Assembly: GCA_013176395.1 (NCBI GenBank)
Contig: JABMLP010000015.1
Coordinates: 1,414,599 to 1,478,598, forward strand
Direction of reading: 5' to 3'
DNA: 64,000 nt
Source: Venturia oleaginea
Taxonomy: Eukaryota; Ascomycota; Dothideomycetes; Venturiales; Venturiaceae
Each line of letters begins with the position of its first letter. Position 1 is the first letter of the stretch. The position numbers were made by a program, and so were the translations under genes. This document shows positions 32,864 to 45,967 of the stretch, in pieces. The notes below the pieces were generated by a model, which was given only the letters and a program-made list of their open reading frames with translations, ran no database searches and was not told the origin of the DNA.

Positions 32864-33699
32864 ATGTCAGAAGCTGCGAGATTTCCACCGGCTCCGCGCG
32901 AGGAGTTGACTTCTGAGCAGCAGAAGGCTTACGATGAGATTTCGATGATTGCGGAGGCGAATTTTGGGGACGCGTAAGTTGTTTTCTTTTCGATTATTTT
33001 TTTCCAACGATATCTGAGGACGGCCATCTTAGAACACTTCAATTGTTGAGGTGGGCGTCGATTGATATTGATGCACACATTAACAGCATATGAATAAAAT
33101 AGCGAAGGGAACAGAAATCAAGTAACAAACTATCCTTTCCACCTCACCAGCTAAACCCTTCCAGATTTATCTACAAACGCAAAGATGGCGCTTTCGAAGG
33201 ACCCTTCACTCCTCTCCTTGAAACGCCAGGCTTGGCCAAACCGTTTTTCGAGCTTGCAAAGCAGGTACAGGAGATCGGGGGCTTACCTCCTTCTTGTCGT
33301 GAAATGTAAGCCAATTCCCCGATTCCATTTACCCTGGGTTTCCATCAATTAAGCCCCAAAAGCATCATCCTAGCAACAGGTTCTCACTACAAGGCCTCCT
33401 ACGAAACCTACGCCCACGAACGCGTCGCTCTCAAAACAACCTCCTTAACAAAAGACCAAATAAACCAAGTTAAAGTAGGGGAAAAACCAAATGACCTACC
33501 CGCTCCAGAATCAGTGGCATTTGATGCCACGATTTACCTTGTTAAGAATCCGGGACCTTTGCCTCGGGAGTTGTGGCACGCTTGTGTGAATGCGTTTGGG
33601 AGGAGTGGTGCGTTGTCGCTTGTGCATTATGTGGGGTTTTATGCTTATACGAGTGTGCTTTTGAATGGGTGTGACGTTAAGGTGCCGGAGGGGGAGTAG
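32864..33699 (+). CDS. carboxymuconolactone decarboxylase-like (AhpD-fold) protein
   Basis: Exons 32864-32973, 33165-33305 and 33363-33699 give 195 residues. The order is that of fungal CMD/AhpD-fold proteins: an N-terminal cap (PPAPREELTSEQQKAYDEI), FIYKRKDGAFEGPFTPLLETPG, FFELAKQV, then the helix pair CREMIILATGSHYKASYETYAHE with conserved Glu and His, and a C-terminal GRSGALSLVHYVGFYAYTSVLL helix. The CxxC of peroxidatic AhpD is absent, so antioxidant activity is unlikely; the family includes lactone-processing enzymes, but the substrate is unknown. The third exon shifts sharply from A/C-rich to G/T-rich codons near 33525. Confidence 0.85.
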
Positions 33700-33988
33700 G
33701 CTATGTGAGTTGGGATATGGGTAAGAAAATGAAGAAGAAAGGGGAGCTTGACGACTTGTTGAGCGTAAGCGTTTGGATATACTTCCATCCTCACCAACAG
33801 AAAAGTCCCCTGTTCTCTCGAAATTCTTCAACCCTCGATCAACGTTAGTACCTTTTGAATCTGGACTTGCCAGATTGTTACCACCACCACTCCCGAGCAG
33901 GAAGGGCCTTGAATCGATTTACAACAGTCTGGGCCCAAATCTTCACCCTCAATCGAATCCCGCCTGGCTCTATAACTTATTCTATGTC

Positions 33989-34799
33989 CTAATTATTCAT
34001 CGACCCCGAACTCCTCGAAGCATACGCCCCCTCCAAACTCCTATAATACTTACCCTGCCCCTCACCAATCTGTCTCTGCAACGTCTCAATTTGATTCTTC
34101 TGCATCTCAATCTGTATTATCTGTTCATCAACAAGAGTATTCGGTTCACCCATTACCTGAGAAGGATTTGACATAATCTGAGCCGGTGTCGGCAGATTGG
34201 ACACTTGATTATACATAGCCTTGTATTGTTGAGGATTCTCTTGATGTGCTGCGTAAATCACATTAGTTTCTCTTTGGTTGATACATTTGGGGTTGAGGAC
34301 TTACACGTATGCGCTTGCACCATCTGTTCCCGCTGTATCGATATAATCTCAGATTTGGAATGGAGTTGTTATCATAGAGCTCTAATGGTTCTCTCAGCCT
34401 CCTCCTCCTCCTCCTCATACTCAACCTCACCTGTCTCTTCCTATAAGTTTCCGTAACACTCCCATAAATCTTCCCACCATCATTCCGTTTCTTCAATTCC
34501 TCAACCATAGCCTCTTTATAGCGCATAACAAGTATGAATTCAGTCTCCAGACCAGGCAGACACTCCGTGCCTGGCAAAGACCCTACGATATCCTGCTGGG
34601 CCTTTGAAGCCTGTGACGCTTGTAAATCCTTCTCGAAAGCTTTGAACCGTCGTTCATGAGTATGTACCAACCTCTCATTATTTCTATCATACTTAGCTTT
34701 CAAATCAATATCATCGAGACCGTGAAGCCATTCCGTATGACCTGTATCATTCGCCGGGCTGGCATCGCCAGTAGCTGGGAGGATAAATCCGTTGGGCAT
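33989..34799 (-). CDS. hypothetical coiled-coil protein (3 exons)
   Basis: Minus-strand exons 34799-34431, 34332-34305 and 34248-33989 join in phase to 218 residues. Acceptors and donors (GTGAGG, GTAAGT) are good and remove an arginine-rich frame that would otherwise be read. The product starts MPNGFILPATGDASPANDTG, is helical in the middle, and has a C-terminal coiled coil (VDEQIIQIEMQKNQIETLQ). No family recognised. Convergent with the CMD gene, and tandem with STT4 on the same strand. Confidence 0.6.
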
Positions 34800-35572
34800 G
34801 GTTTCGATGGTAATTGATGATATCTAGATAATGTTTGGAAACAAACTGTATCCGTGAATAGCTTGAGTGATTGTGAGAACGAAAAAAGGTATTGGAAAGG
34901 ATGAGGGTATGAAGGAAGAGGCAGCGAAAACCTCAAGTATAAAAGCTGCAGCAGAGGATATTCAGTGACAACTGTTTGCGGAAGTATGAAGTAATGGAGT
35001 GGTATTCTTGAATGATACACAGTGAAAAGATGAGGAGGATTAAGGATTGCATGAGGGTCATAACGAACCGGTGATCGAGCGATAGTTATACAGATGTGAT
35101 TGCTTTGAAATCAAAAGACGGGTACATGATTCCGACGGCTGTATGCCACTGATATCCACTTCGCGGCTAACTGAAATTGTGGTATCATCCAACAGCGGCT
35201 GTATCATCTAACAGGTATTCGCGGATGCTCTATTTTGCGCTTACTTCTTGTGGCAATAACACTGCCTCTAAGTTCTGGATGCCACCGACCAGTGGAATAG
35301 GCTTATATCCTAACGGGACGGAACAGCGGCAGTGGCGTAATGTATGATAGATTAACTATATTATGAGAATATGGCGATAAAAATAACAGCAGGGGGCAAG
35401 AAGTCCACTACATCAACCTGAACTGACGTCAATTCACCCCTAGATCGAAGAACAGAAAGGACCAAAGAAACGAATACTTGATATGTATATACAGACATCC
35501 TCTTTCCAACCAAGGGTCCCAACATCGTGGGTATCAATACAAACTCTCAAATCTCCACCGTCAACCTCAAAA
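34800..35572. other. intergenic between coiled-coil gene and STT4
   Basis: About 770 bp: presumed STT4 3' UTR/terminator and promoter of the minus-strand gene at 34799. No gene seen. An imperfect repeat of a CAACAGCGGCTGTATCATC-like block occurs near 35185-35215. Confidence 0.4.
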
Positions 35573-38500
35573 CTAATAAGGAATCCCATTGGTAAGCAGT
35601 TGAAACTGATCATACCCCTTCGTACTCCAACTCCCATAACTTTTCTTAATAAGCGCTCTCATCCCATCCGCCGCCTCCCGTTCACTCCTCTCCTTCATAA
35701 ACCTCCCCTCCAAATTTTTCATCGTAAGCGGTTTGAAACAAGGTAAGCCGCTATCAAGCATAGCGGCAACCATCTGTTCCAAATGCCCAGCATGCTCTCT
35801 ACTAGCCAAGAACGCCTTGATACATAATTCCTCAAACCATTGGTAAGCTTGTGCATTGGGACCGCCCATAACGGCAACCATTTCGGGAGTCAGCTTGAAG
35901 GGAGCTTGTTCGAATTTTACGCCACCGGGGACGATGTCGAAGCAGAAACCGAAGTCGATGTGAAGGATGTGGCCGGCGTCGTCGATCATGATATTACCGT
36001 TATGTCGGTCTTTGAATTGGAGGAGGTATGATATGACGGAGTATGCAGCCATCGATTTAACAAACGAGTTTCTCGCCTCTTGAAAGCGAATAGAGTCTTC
36101 CGAGCCATATTTGGAGACAAAGTAATCATACAGGCCGTTGACGGCTTCACGACCGAGCATATCACGGGAGATGGAATTTGGAAGAACGTCGATGACACCA
36201 CAGCCCGGGGCAGTGGCTGTGACACGGTAAGGGAAGACGTAGACGTCTAGACCGACGTTATGGAAGATACCACGAAAGGCGGCGATGAGTTGCAATGCTA
36301 GGACATCTTGACGACAGTCATCACCGACCTTGAAGATGGCAGATTGCCACACTTCGTAGGTCTGCTTCTTCTCTGCCCCCTTACCAGCAGCCTTCATCAG
36401 TTGATCCTCATTGTCGTCGGCATTTTCAAAGACTCGCTCTTTCTTGATGCGAAAGGTTGCCATGTAGGGTGCTTTGGCGTGACTTTGGAGTGGCTTGCCG
36501 GACTTGCGATCGATGCCAACTACAACACCATCGGGGTTGCTAGGCAGGTAGACACCAACTTCAACCTTGATGTTTCGCAATTCTTCTTCGATCTTCTGTT
36601 TCTTCTCCGGCTTGCTCTTCTTGATGTATGGCTTGAGCTTGCCAGAGATATCTGTGACCTCATTGAAGAAGGAGAACTCGCGCTGATAGAAAGCCTCATC
36701 CTCCTCGGAGAAGCTGGATATGAGACTGGCCGTCACTTTGTCCAAAGTCGGCTTGACGGGATCAGGCTATGGTGTGTCAGCTAACGAATTCTTAAAAACA
36801 TCGGTCACAAAAACTTACAATTGTAGAGTCTTCATCCTTGAAAGCGTTGGCATTCATATTCCAGATGATCTGATGAGCGAAGAGTTGCGAGAACTTGGCG
36901 GTCTCAATGATGTACCGCTCAACATAACCCAAAACATCATATCGTAACGTCTGCACAATCTGAGGGACATAGAAGAACACCACATCAACCGGATGGCTGT
37001 CTAAAGCACGCGTGGCATTCTGTATGACAAAAGGATTGTTGCCATAAGCGGGTAAGAAGTACGTCACCGCCGTGATAGGATTGACTGGAGCCCAGTATAG
37101 CAGGTACTTGAGTTGGAAAGACACATCGGTAGGAAGCGCAGGTCCAAGCAGCAATTCAAGGGCATCAGGTTGATTCAAAGCCTTTTCAGGGAAATTGAGT
37201 AGAATGAACCGACACTCGGCTGTCAGGCTCGCCGTATCGAAGCGCTTGGCGAATTGAATTGCAATAGCTGGATTTTCAGCCCAAGCAGTTTTCAGCGCAA
37301 TTGACAACGCTGCTTCCGTGGGCGGCTTGGCATTGTGTCCAGATGTGAACCGATGCTTCTTTTCGTGGTCAAGAGGGAAAAGCCACACCGTAAGGCGTAT
37401 GTGCTCCTTTCCAAGGAGGAGCTGTAGAAGATCTACTTTTGGCTGAAGTGACTTGCGAGAGCCGGTTGTTTCCAAGCCAACCATTTGCACCTTTTCAAGT
37501 GCCATTCTGATGTCTTCAAGGAGATGGGTTTCAGCCTTAATTTGAAGGCGATTGCCACCGAACGACCATCGAGGGGCGGAGGCGAACCATGATAATGCAG
37601 CTGAAAGAAGGCGATCCTTAAACCTCCACATAAGCTGCGCACTGAGCCCTGTACTAAAGCGGAGTATTCGAAGGCCAAGGAGAACGATGTGGAAGTGAGC
37701 CTCTCTAGCCAGCGGGTGGCAGTGTGACTCCCGAAGTGCGTCTAGAGTGATGGTGATAAGACGGTAGTATATCTTCTGAATGTAAGGGCTGCCAAGTCGA
37801 GTGGCATTGAAATAGCTGGAGAGAAATTGAGCGACACGCAAATGAGGCGCGATCATGTCATAGGCTGCACGATGTCGTTTGACAATGAGTTCCTTATCCG
37901 ATGGCGCAAACTCCTGCTTAATGTAAAAAGGATCGTAGTGCTCGAGCATTGGACTGAAAAGACCTCTGCGTGCTCGAACAGTGTTCTCCCAGTTCTCAGC
38001 AATCTCCACGAAGATCCTCGATTCCATTCGGGCGTTCTCCTTGATGACACCCATCCAAAGCGAGATACCAAGCTTGATAGATTGTTTGGTGAAGACGGCG
38101 AAAGGTATGCCAACAAGATGATGCACAATGGCACCTTGATCTTTTCGTGTGCGGCAAAGTAGCGCACCAGCTCGTCGAAGCACGTCCCGAAGTTCGCCAA
38201 TGGAGACATGTTTGTGATGCATCGTCCGCGCCTCCATGTCCACGAGTAATGCATTGGCATCCTCGATCGACTTGTCGAGCCGTGATCTTTGCCGCAACAA
38301 AGGGTCGGTATCAGCGCCAAAACGCATCCACTCTTGATCCTCGTCACGGATGCCACCCACAAATCGGTATTCTTGGCGAGTGGTGTACTGTGCGACAAAG
38401 TCCGAGGCTGTATTGATGTTTAAGCCAGGCTGGTTCTCGATAGCACCGAGCCGTTGATCAGTCGAAGGAATCACGCCACCCATCTCGAGGGCGAATGATC

Positions 38501-41500
38501 TACCCAACGAAATATGACCGTACGCGCCGTCATCGTTGAATTCGGAGAGATATGTCTGTATTAGACCTTTGATGTCCAAAGGTGCAATATCGAGGACCTT
38601 CAACATCCAGATCCTTGCCCATTTGGCTAGGTTGCCCATCGTCATTCTTCGAAAGTAGTAGTCGTCAGAGAGTTCAATTGTCACATTGCCTCGCGATGAG
38701 TGGTACGTCGATTGCCACTCATATTCGTCGGTCTCTTGCTCCAAGCAGGCAGTCCACATCAATGTCAACAGCTCAAAAAGAGCAAAGAGTGATGACTTTT
38801 GACAAAGAGCAGACGGGATTGAGGATATGATGAGATCGGCACAAGTGACAGCGACTCGCTGAACATCACTGATGCGATGGCAGCATCCAGCGAAGAAGAG
38901 TGCCAGCTGCTGCGCGACATACGGCGTGGTGAAAGTTTGAGTCTCGCCAGCAATGGATTTTGCCAGGTAGATGTTGACTGCGGCTTTGGCTATCGCATTC
39001 ATACAGTTGCCCATAGCACCCGATTTGAGTCGTGGGTCAAGGAAGTATATCAATACCCGACTACAGTCACCCGAACTGGCTCGTAGAGTTTCAACCAAGT
39101 AAGCAGTGGTCAGAAAGATGGCCTCGGAGTAACTCAAGTTTTTAATATCAGCGTCACAGGAGGGAATGACTTCCGCAAGGTGTTTTCGATATTTCGCCAG
39201 ATTGGCGTCATTCTTTCCACGTCGTAGTGTCGTGTTCAATTCAATATCGCTTTCCAGCTGATCCGTCCTCTCATATGTGATTAATGGCAGGCTGTGTTGC
39301 GCAAGAACTTGCAATTCTTGCCGATGTCGTTTGCCCAAGGGAGAAGTCGCCGTGAAGCCATGGACCACTGCATTGTACCATGCATCTCTTTGAAGCCCAA
39401 CAAATCCTTCGATCTCGACATCTTCCTGGATTCCAGGAGCCGCGTTGGCCAAAGTGAGCGCAGCTAGAGGCTTTTGAAGCTGGCTGATTTCCTGTGCCGC
39501 GAGCTCGACATCGGCAGAATGTTCCTTGTTTTCTTTCTCGTGCGCATCACCCTGGCTGACCACCGAGTCCAGGAGATAGAGCAGGTAGATTTCAAAAAGA
39601 TCAGACTCCTCTCGCTTAATGCCGTGTGCAAGGTGCAGTCTTGCTCGCATTACAGCATCCAGGATGATTTCGTTGTCATGAACCAAGGCGTCATGGCAGA
39701 CTTTCGAGTATAGTCTCAGCAAGGCTTTCAGATCGCTCGGAGCACTGTGAACACCAAGAATGGCGGTTTCTGTGATCAATTTGGCATCAACCTCCAAAGT
39801 CAGTCTTCCGATCTTTTGGATAAGCATGGAAAGAGCCAACGCAACGATCTTCTCATCTTTGCTGTTCCAGGCAATGCAGACGATTGCCTCGATAGTCGTC
39901 ATGTGAACCAAAGAAGGCTCCTCGCCCTCAGCTGGTCCTAAAGATATAACGCTGGCGCCTGAATGAGGATCAACGTAGACCTCGCCATTCTGCCTCGTTT
40001 TCTCGTGGAAAGGAGATGCATTTATGCCTCGGTCTGGGCCCGCTCCTTTGGCACTAAGCACATTTCCCAGGCTGTATAGCGTGGTTATGACTGCGTCTTG
40101 CGGCAGACGCTTCAGTACGGAAGCCAAACATTCAGCAGCAATGGAAGCTGTGCGACTGGCCAATCCGCCTTGCACAATAATCCGAGGTAAAACTCTGGCC
40201 ATGTTCGATGAGACAGATGGAGACGTTTTTGCCAGCACAGCCATGCTCTTGAACACAACAGATGCCAGGTATTCATCTGCGATCTGAATAGGATCCACGA
40301 TGATTCCTTCCAGCCAGGAAATCAGCGCATCTGAATCTGCAATATCCTCGTCAAGTATCGAGCAGCAAAGAAAGCATGTCAAAGCATTGGCCTTGACTGC
40401 GGAAGCAAGTCGTTGCTGCCATGCCGAACCCATTCTCAGATAATCGGCTCCCTCTTCCAGTAATCTCAACTCGTCCGAAGCAATTTCTGTCAGTCCTTCA
40501 AGAGGTACTTCCGGTCCAATTATGCCTGTCGGTAATTTTTCGTCGCCTAGCAAAAATTCCAGGATATCCCGATCTCCAAGTTGAGTGAACGGAACAACCA
40601 ATAGCGAAGTACATGCAAGGACCAACTCCATAAATCCTTTCCGTAATATCATGGCTCCTAGAGGTCTACCGCTGACGGCGTACCGCTTCGAGTAATGCCT
40701 CCAAGGTGCCAACGCCTCGCTGTGGCGGGAATTTCTCACAATCGACAGAGATGTTTCCAACGCAATCATGTACTTCTCAGACAGAGCTTCGCGCAGCACC
40801 AGTATCAATTTGAACCTCTCCATCGGTGTCCAGAAGCTCGCAAACTTAGCCGCAGCAGATAGAAACCCGGCCAATGAAACAGCCATCTTGACAATCTGTG
40901 CGATCTGCTCGATAGAGGGCTCATCTCCATCCTCCTCCTGCTCCAACCGCCCCTGACCCAATGATTCGGCCGTATCTGCCCAACTTGCCACATACCGGTT
41001 CACACTCGCATACGCGTGTTGTCGAAGTGATGTATGATTGAGCCCAAGAGATAACACCGCCGTAATAAGATTATATGTGAGAGGTTCCCAGGGCGAAGGT
41101 TCAAGGTCCGGGCTTGAGAGAGGAGGTAGTAAACTCTGGAAATGAGCTTCAGGGAGGTAGGAGGTAAGCTGTGGAAGCAATTGTGCGGCTATTTCGATGT
41201 TGGAAACGAGTGGAGCGGCTTTGCATAATGCCAGCAGAGCCTCGATTTCTGGTAGACTCTGTGGTCAATCCAATCAGTCTTAGCTGTGAAAACGAGATGT
41301 GTAGATCCAACCATAGGTATTCGCGCAACAGCAGCTGTGCCATTCGGAGCACGCGAAGCCCTCCCATTTGTACTGCCATTGACTCGCGATCGTGTTCCGG
41401 GACATCTTTTGCATAGTCTGGCTATGTCTGCTTGTTTGCCGGCGGATGGGGGAGAGCTCGCGGCGAGATTCGCCAGCTTTGCGAGCGCATCGCGTCGGAT

Positions 41501-41568
41501 ACTACAATACATGGAGGGTTAGTATGATTGGAACCACGTTACTCCTGCTTCAGAACTCACGTCCGCAT
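35573..41568 (-). CDS. STT4: phosphatidylinositol 4-kinase Stt4 (type III alpha)
   Basis: Minus-strand exons 41568-41561 (8 nt), 41501-41312, 41258-36819 and 36766-35573 join to 1,943 residues, the normal size. The N-terminus is MRTIRRDALAKLANL. A long helical-repeat scaffold follows, then the lipid-kinase unique/PH-like region (LKPYIKKSKPEKKQKIEEEL; GVYLPSNPDGVVVGID). The C-terminal catalytic domain has KVGDDCRQDVLALQLI (about 1690), the catalytic loop DRHNGNIMIDD (about 1798) and HIDFGFCFD (about 1813). It makes PI4P at the plasma membrane, where it supports cell-wall integrity and PI(4,5)P2 supply. The start was chosen because ATGCGGAC plus the next exon restores the usual IRR N-terminus; an in-frame ATG at 41512 lies in the intron. 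Confidence 0.96.
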
Positions 41569-41911
41569 CTTTTCCCAGAACCTGGAGGAATCGCGAGGTG
41601 ATTGTAGATGTAAACAATGAATCTCGCGGAAATCAAGTTGACGTAGCCAAATTGGCGTGAAGTGTAACAATTAGCGAACCATGAGTCGCGGATCTTCACA
41701 AGGGGTTGATTGGCATGGGCATTGGCAGTGGACAGCTTTGTAACATCGACTCCTCAATTACTAAGAGTCGTTTATGCAACATGAATATTCGTACTTCGTT
41801 CAAACAAGCGTGCCACTGAAGAACGCCTACCCACATCCATATATATAAGGTATTCCGACCACAGCCTCCCATGCAGTATTCCCGTTCCAAAAACGCCAAA
41901 AAAATCATGGA
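41569..41911. other. intergenic between STT4 and BRN1
   Basis: About 340 bp, promoter of STT4 and 3' region of BRN1 (both minus). No gene seen. Confidence 0.4.
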
Positions 41912-44492
41912 TCAATCCGCTGCAGACACCATCTCAGCAGTGTGATCTCTTCTAATCGTCAGATCCGTGAAATTATCCTCATTCGTAATCACCAAGCCTT
42001 TCTCGTTTGCCAAATGCAGGAGACAGATGAAACAATACGAAGTGGATATGTCTGCCATGGCCTGTTTGGGATACACCGTCTGAAGATTGTTGATGACGTC
42101 CGTGAACTTAAGCGTCCCATCCTCTGACTGTTTTGTTGCTATTGGTGCTGGGTTGTCCATCTGTCTATAATTAGCTTGATTGTTGCGTAAAGATTGTAAG
42201 CAAAAACCAACCTCTTCCAATGCTAACCCTCGCCAAATTTCTTCTTTTAACCTTCTTACATCTACTTTCTTTGCCACTCGAGCGTACTGCACATATTCGG
42301 GTCGTAATCTTCTGCTTTGCGTGACAAGCTGGTCTCCAAAAGCGCCCTCTTGCGAACTAAGAGGCGCAGCCCCGTCGACATCCATAGCGTCTCCTTCTGC
42401 TGGTGGGGAGAAGTGATCTCTTGCGTCTGCAAAGTCATCGTCATCGTCATCGATGCCTGCAGCAAACGGCAATGCATCGTCTTGGAAGAAATCCGCGTCG
42501 TAGTTGCCTCGAGGCATATCATCCTCGGGCACAATCGCATTTTCTTGGTTTGCCCAGTAGTTTTCATCAACCTCACCTTCTGGTAAATGTCCAGAAGTTT
42601 TGGAAGGTCCCGATCCAGAACCGGTTTTACGCGATCCCATCATGGCCTTGGGCTTCAGGAACAAACGCAACAACTGCTTCGAGTTGAAATGCTTATCATC
42701 TGGGAGTAGATTCCTCGTCTTTGATCTCCAATCTTTCTTGGGTAATGAGATTGTAGAGCTGGACGACGCGGGTGTGTAGAGCGCATCGGCTAGAGCCTGG
42801 GACATCGGCGCCATGAAATCGATCTCAAATGGCTCCTTTTCTTTCCGTTTCGTCGTGGGTGTGTTAGGCTTCGCTGCGTCCTTTATCCTAGCGGATTTTC
42901 CAATGTTCTGGTCCTGCCCAGTTCTTTTGCAAGGCCTGGTCAAAGTAGTTCAGGATGTTCTCCTGTTCGTCATCTCCCGTCTGTCGCAGGGAGACGCCGT
43001 AGTGAGCATTATCGGCTTCGAAGCCGCCAACTTCTCCTGTGCCTGGTTCGCCATCGCCCTCTTCTCCATCCAGCATGGTCATATTGTGCACACGCATTTG
43101 AGGTTCAAGAGCCGCGTCTTTGGCCCACGCTTCGCCACCTTCGCCAAAGCCAATATCGGCGACCATATCAAAACATCCAAGACCACCATCGTCGTCATCT
43201 TCGAAGCCATTATCGCCGTCAAAAATGGCTTCTGTTTTGTCGACCTTGTCCTGGTCTTGTGGCTTGTCCCGCCAATCCTCTGGCGCTTTCAAGAATGGCA
43301 AATCGAGAGATCCCTCCGCGTCGCCTAAGTCGAACCCTCTCAGTGAGGCACAGATCTCTTGGTCGTCTAATTTAGAAAGGTCTGGGAAGAATTTTGCTGC
43401 TAATCCGGAAATGTCGATGTCAACAGGAGCTGACTCTTCTTCCCGTTCCGCTTCAATCTCTTCAGTTACACCACGCTCCCGTCTCTCCTCTTCCGTCATG
43501 TCTTGTGTGTCATCACTACTGTCGAAAACGATTCTTCCCTTTCCGTCGATACCAAGGTGGTTTAGAAGAAGGCCTTTAGCTCCGCCCTCGTCAAAATCAG
43601 CAGAGGCTTTCTTGAACAAAGGATCCACTGAGAATTCCAGCTCCATCTTCTTCAGCTGTAATTGTGCGAAGGATGTGGCTAGTGTAGCTTCGGCTGTTTT
43701 CTGTAGCACAGCAGTTAGTCAATGCCAAACCATAGATTCCGTCGTGACCTACTCTCTTTCGCTTCTTCTTGGCACCATCCTCGCCTTCTTCTTCGTCACC
43801 ATCTTCACCTTCGCCCTCACCATCTGCATCTCCCTTCTTTTTCTTGTTGCCACTATCTGCCAAACCACTCAAAAGCTTGCCGGTCTCGGTCGCAACACTA
43901 TCAACACGATTCGTATAAATCTTCACACACCCGTCCAGTGTGCAACTGGCTTTCTGAAAATTGACTCCATCCCCTTCTCTTAACAGTGACATATCGTGGA
44001 AATAGTCAATAAGAGCAAAATTCCACGAGTTGGTCGCATTGATTTTCTATGCCAATTAGCGCATGTCCTTCGTTCCAGCATCGTGCGCATACATTATCTG
44101 TAGCCATCTTCATCCATTCTTCAAAGTTTGCCAATATAGGAACACGCTTCATGGGCGTCACGGCGGTTCCACCAACATTCGGCATGTCGTCTCCATCTTG
44201 CGCGGGAGTGTGCGGACTTCTGCCCCCAGCAAGCGATTGTCGTTTTCGCAATGGCGTTGCGGCGGCTTTAATCTGGTTCATTTGTGCTTCATCCTGGGCT
44301 TTCCGAGACTGAAATCGGTTCGCTTTTTCTTGTCGGTCATCGTTAAGCAGTATCCTGTAGCCGGATTAGTCTTGTTGATTGTTTGCGGTCCTCTAGGAGA
44401 GTTGCGCACCGGACTGTAGAAGTCTTTGCAGGAGTAGAAGCGTTGCCGGAAAAGACGCGAGAATTCCGCGGTTGATTTGATGCTCGTGGCAT
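41912..44492 (-). CDS. BRN1: condensin complex subunit 2 (kleisin, Brn1/CAP-H), with apparent frameshift
   Basis: Minus-strand exons 44492-44410, 44354-44093, 44046-43753, 43700 to about 42890, then continuing in another frame to 42212, and 42160-41912. The start MPRASNQPRNSRVFSG splices into ILLNDDRQEKANRFQ. Kleisin features follow: FEEWMKMATDNKINATNSWN, ALIDYFHDMSLL, FQKASCTLDGCVKIYTNRVD, the C-terminal SMC4-binding region (QTVYPKQAMADISTSYCF), and long acidic linkers. Brn1 bridges Smc2/Smc4 in chromosome condensation and is essential in yeast. At 42888-42890 an in-frame TAG follows NWAGPEHWKIR and the homologous frame resumes at once one base out of register. No GT-AG intron explains this. 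Confidence 0.88.
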
Positions 44493-45043
44493 TGTGAATA
44501 TGAGACGGGCTTTGTGAAAAGAGAGTTGTGTATTTGCCGCGTTCTTCTATGGTCGTTAACGAGATGGAAGTAGATCTGCTAGCTAAGTAAACAATAACAA
44601 CACGAAGACATGACTCGCGGACCACATATTATATTCGATTGGCCAACACGCCCGCCTTCCCAGCAACAAACCACATGCTCACTAATAGAACTCACATATC
44701 TCTGGCGTACCGGTATATCAAATACCAGCCATCTCCTTGGTTTGACATGTTTGTCAATTGCTACCCTAGCGAGCCTGGGAGCAACTGCCCCCTCGCCGTC
44801 GCCGTTCAAAACTCGTGCAACGGTGTAAGGGTCCAGAAACGGTACCTGATGATGGCAGAACTATGACGTGAACGACTTTAAAGACCACTAGAGGAGTCCA
44901 GACTGAATATGCATTCCATCTCGTACAGTAGTTCATACCTTTTCTTCCTTGCCCCCCAACTCGATTAAAAAGATACTTCCATTCCAATTGATCTCTACAA
45001 ACTACTCCAAACCTACCCATACCAATCCTACAGACAGCCCACG
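44493..45043. other. divergent promoter between BRN1 and small membrane-protein gene
   Basis: 550 bp separating opposite starts at 44492 and 45044. Overlapping short frames on both strands have no domain. The last 100 bases are a typical CA/CT-rich leader. Confidence 0.45.
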
Positions 45044-45607
45044 ATGAACAACCCCCGAAACCTAGCTCTAGCCGGCGTCGGCGTCGCAGGAGGAATCTAT
45101 CTTCTCGGCATAAACCCCTTCAACAGCTACGGATCACAGAACATTGGCAACGCTTGGTCAAGAGCAGGCGGTTCACAAACACATAGCCCAGCGATAGCTA
45201 CACCATTAGGTACGGCCCCTGCCGCTTCCAGACGGCCATCTGTTGTACCAGTCGATCGGGAACCCTGGCCTCGATCATGCAGTTCGGGAACTTGGAGAAG
45301 AATAGATGGGCTAAGAATATCTTATAGGAAGCACGACGGACAATAAATCCAATCAGGTAGATGCCAAGGGTAAGTCTGCTGGCGGTGGCGAGTCTCGCCA
45401 TGATCCTCGCTATTCGTTGAACAAAATGCTGACTGAAACATAGGCGTCGACTCGGATCACTTCAAGGACAGCCATATGGATCAGAAAGTCGGACAGGTTT
45501 GTTTGATCACCCCATAGCCAACTGAATTAACGCTCACATCCCAACAGCCCGGTCCAATCAAGAAGGCCATGAGCAACGCTCACTACGGAAACGAGAACGG
45601 CAAATAG
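45044..45607 (+). CDS. small hypothetical protein with N-terminal hydrophobic segment (4 exons)
   Basis: Exons 45044-45209, 45328-45369, 45444-45496 and 45548-45607 give 106 residues in phase. The N-terminus MNNPRNLALAGVGVAGGIYL is a short hydrophobic, Gly/Ala-rich helix without acidic residues, compatible with a mitochondrial or single-pass membrane protein. The rest is polar (SDHFKDSHMDQKVGQ; MSNAHYGNENGK). The second donor was placed at GTAAGT (45370) because it alone keeps phase. Unknown family; resembles small fungal proteins of this layout. Confidence 0.65.
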
Positions 45608-45967
45608 AAATGGGGCAAAGTAATTGAAGAAAGACAAAAGGGAGTCGCGTGTTCATACTGCATTTTTAGGCGTATTGTATATTCAAATGGGATGGAAACG
45701 CTGCCATAAACATCCACATAAAACCTGGTTTAAGAAATATGATTCAACGTCGGGCTTAGTAAATGAATTTACTAGATGATATTGAGTTCTTTGATCATAA
45801 AGGCATTGTCGTTCATAAGTTGATCATTGAATGTGATGCAAACTAGTATATCTCGAGTATTGTTAAGTAAACCCGATTGCATTTGCCAAAAGATAATCAG
45901 TAAGATTATTGGACAATTGTCCTTGTTATGCTGACGTTAAATTTGATACACAATGCGATCCCATCAC
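45608..45967. other. convergent 3' intergenic region
   Basis: 360 bp, AT-rich, between convergent gene ends; presumably both 3' UTRs. No gene seen. Confidence 0.45.

Noticed and set aside
41149..41379. Separate small minus-strand gene at the STT4 start
   Set aside because: Out-of-frame shadow over STT4 exon 2, intron 2 and exon 3.
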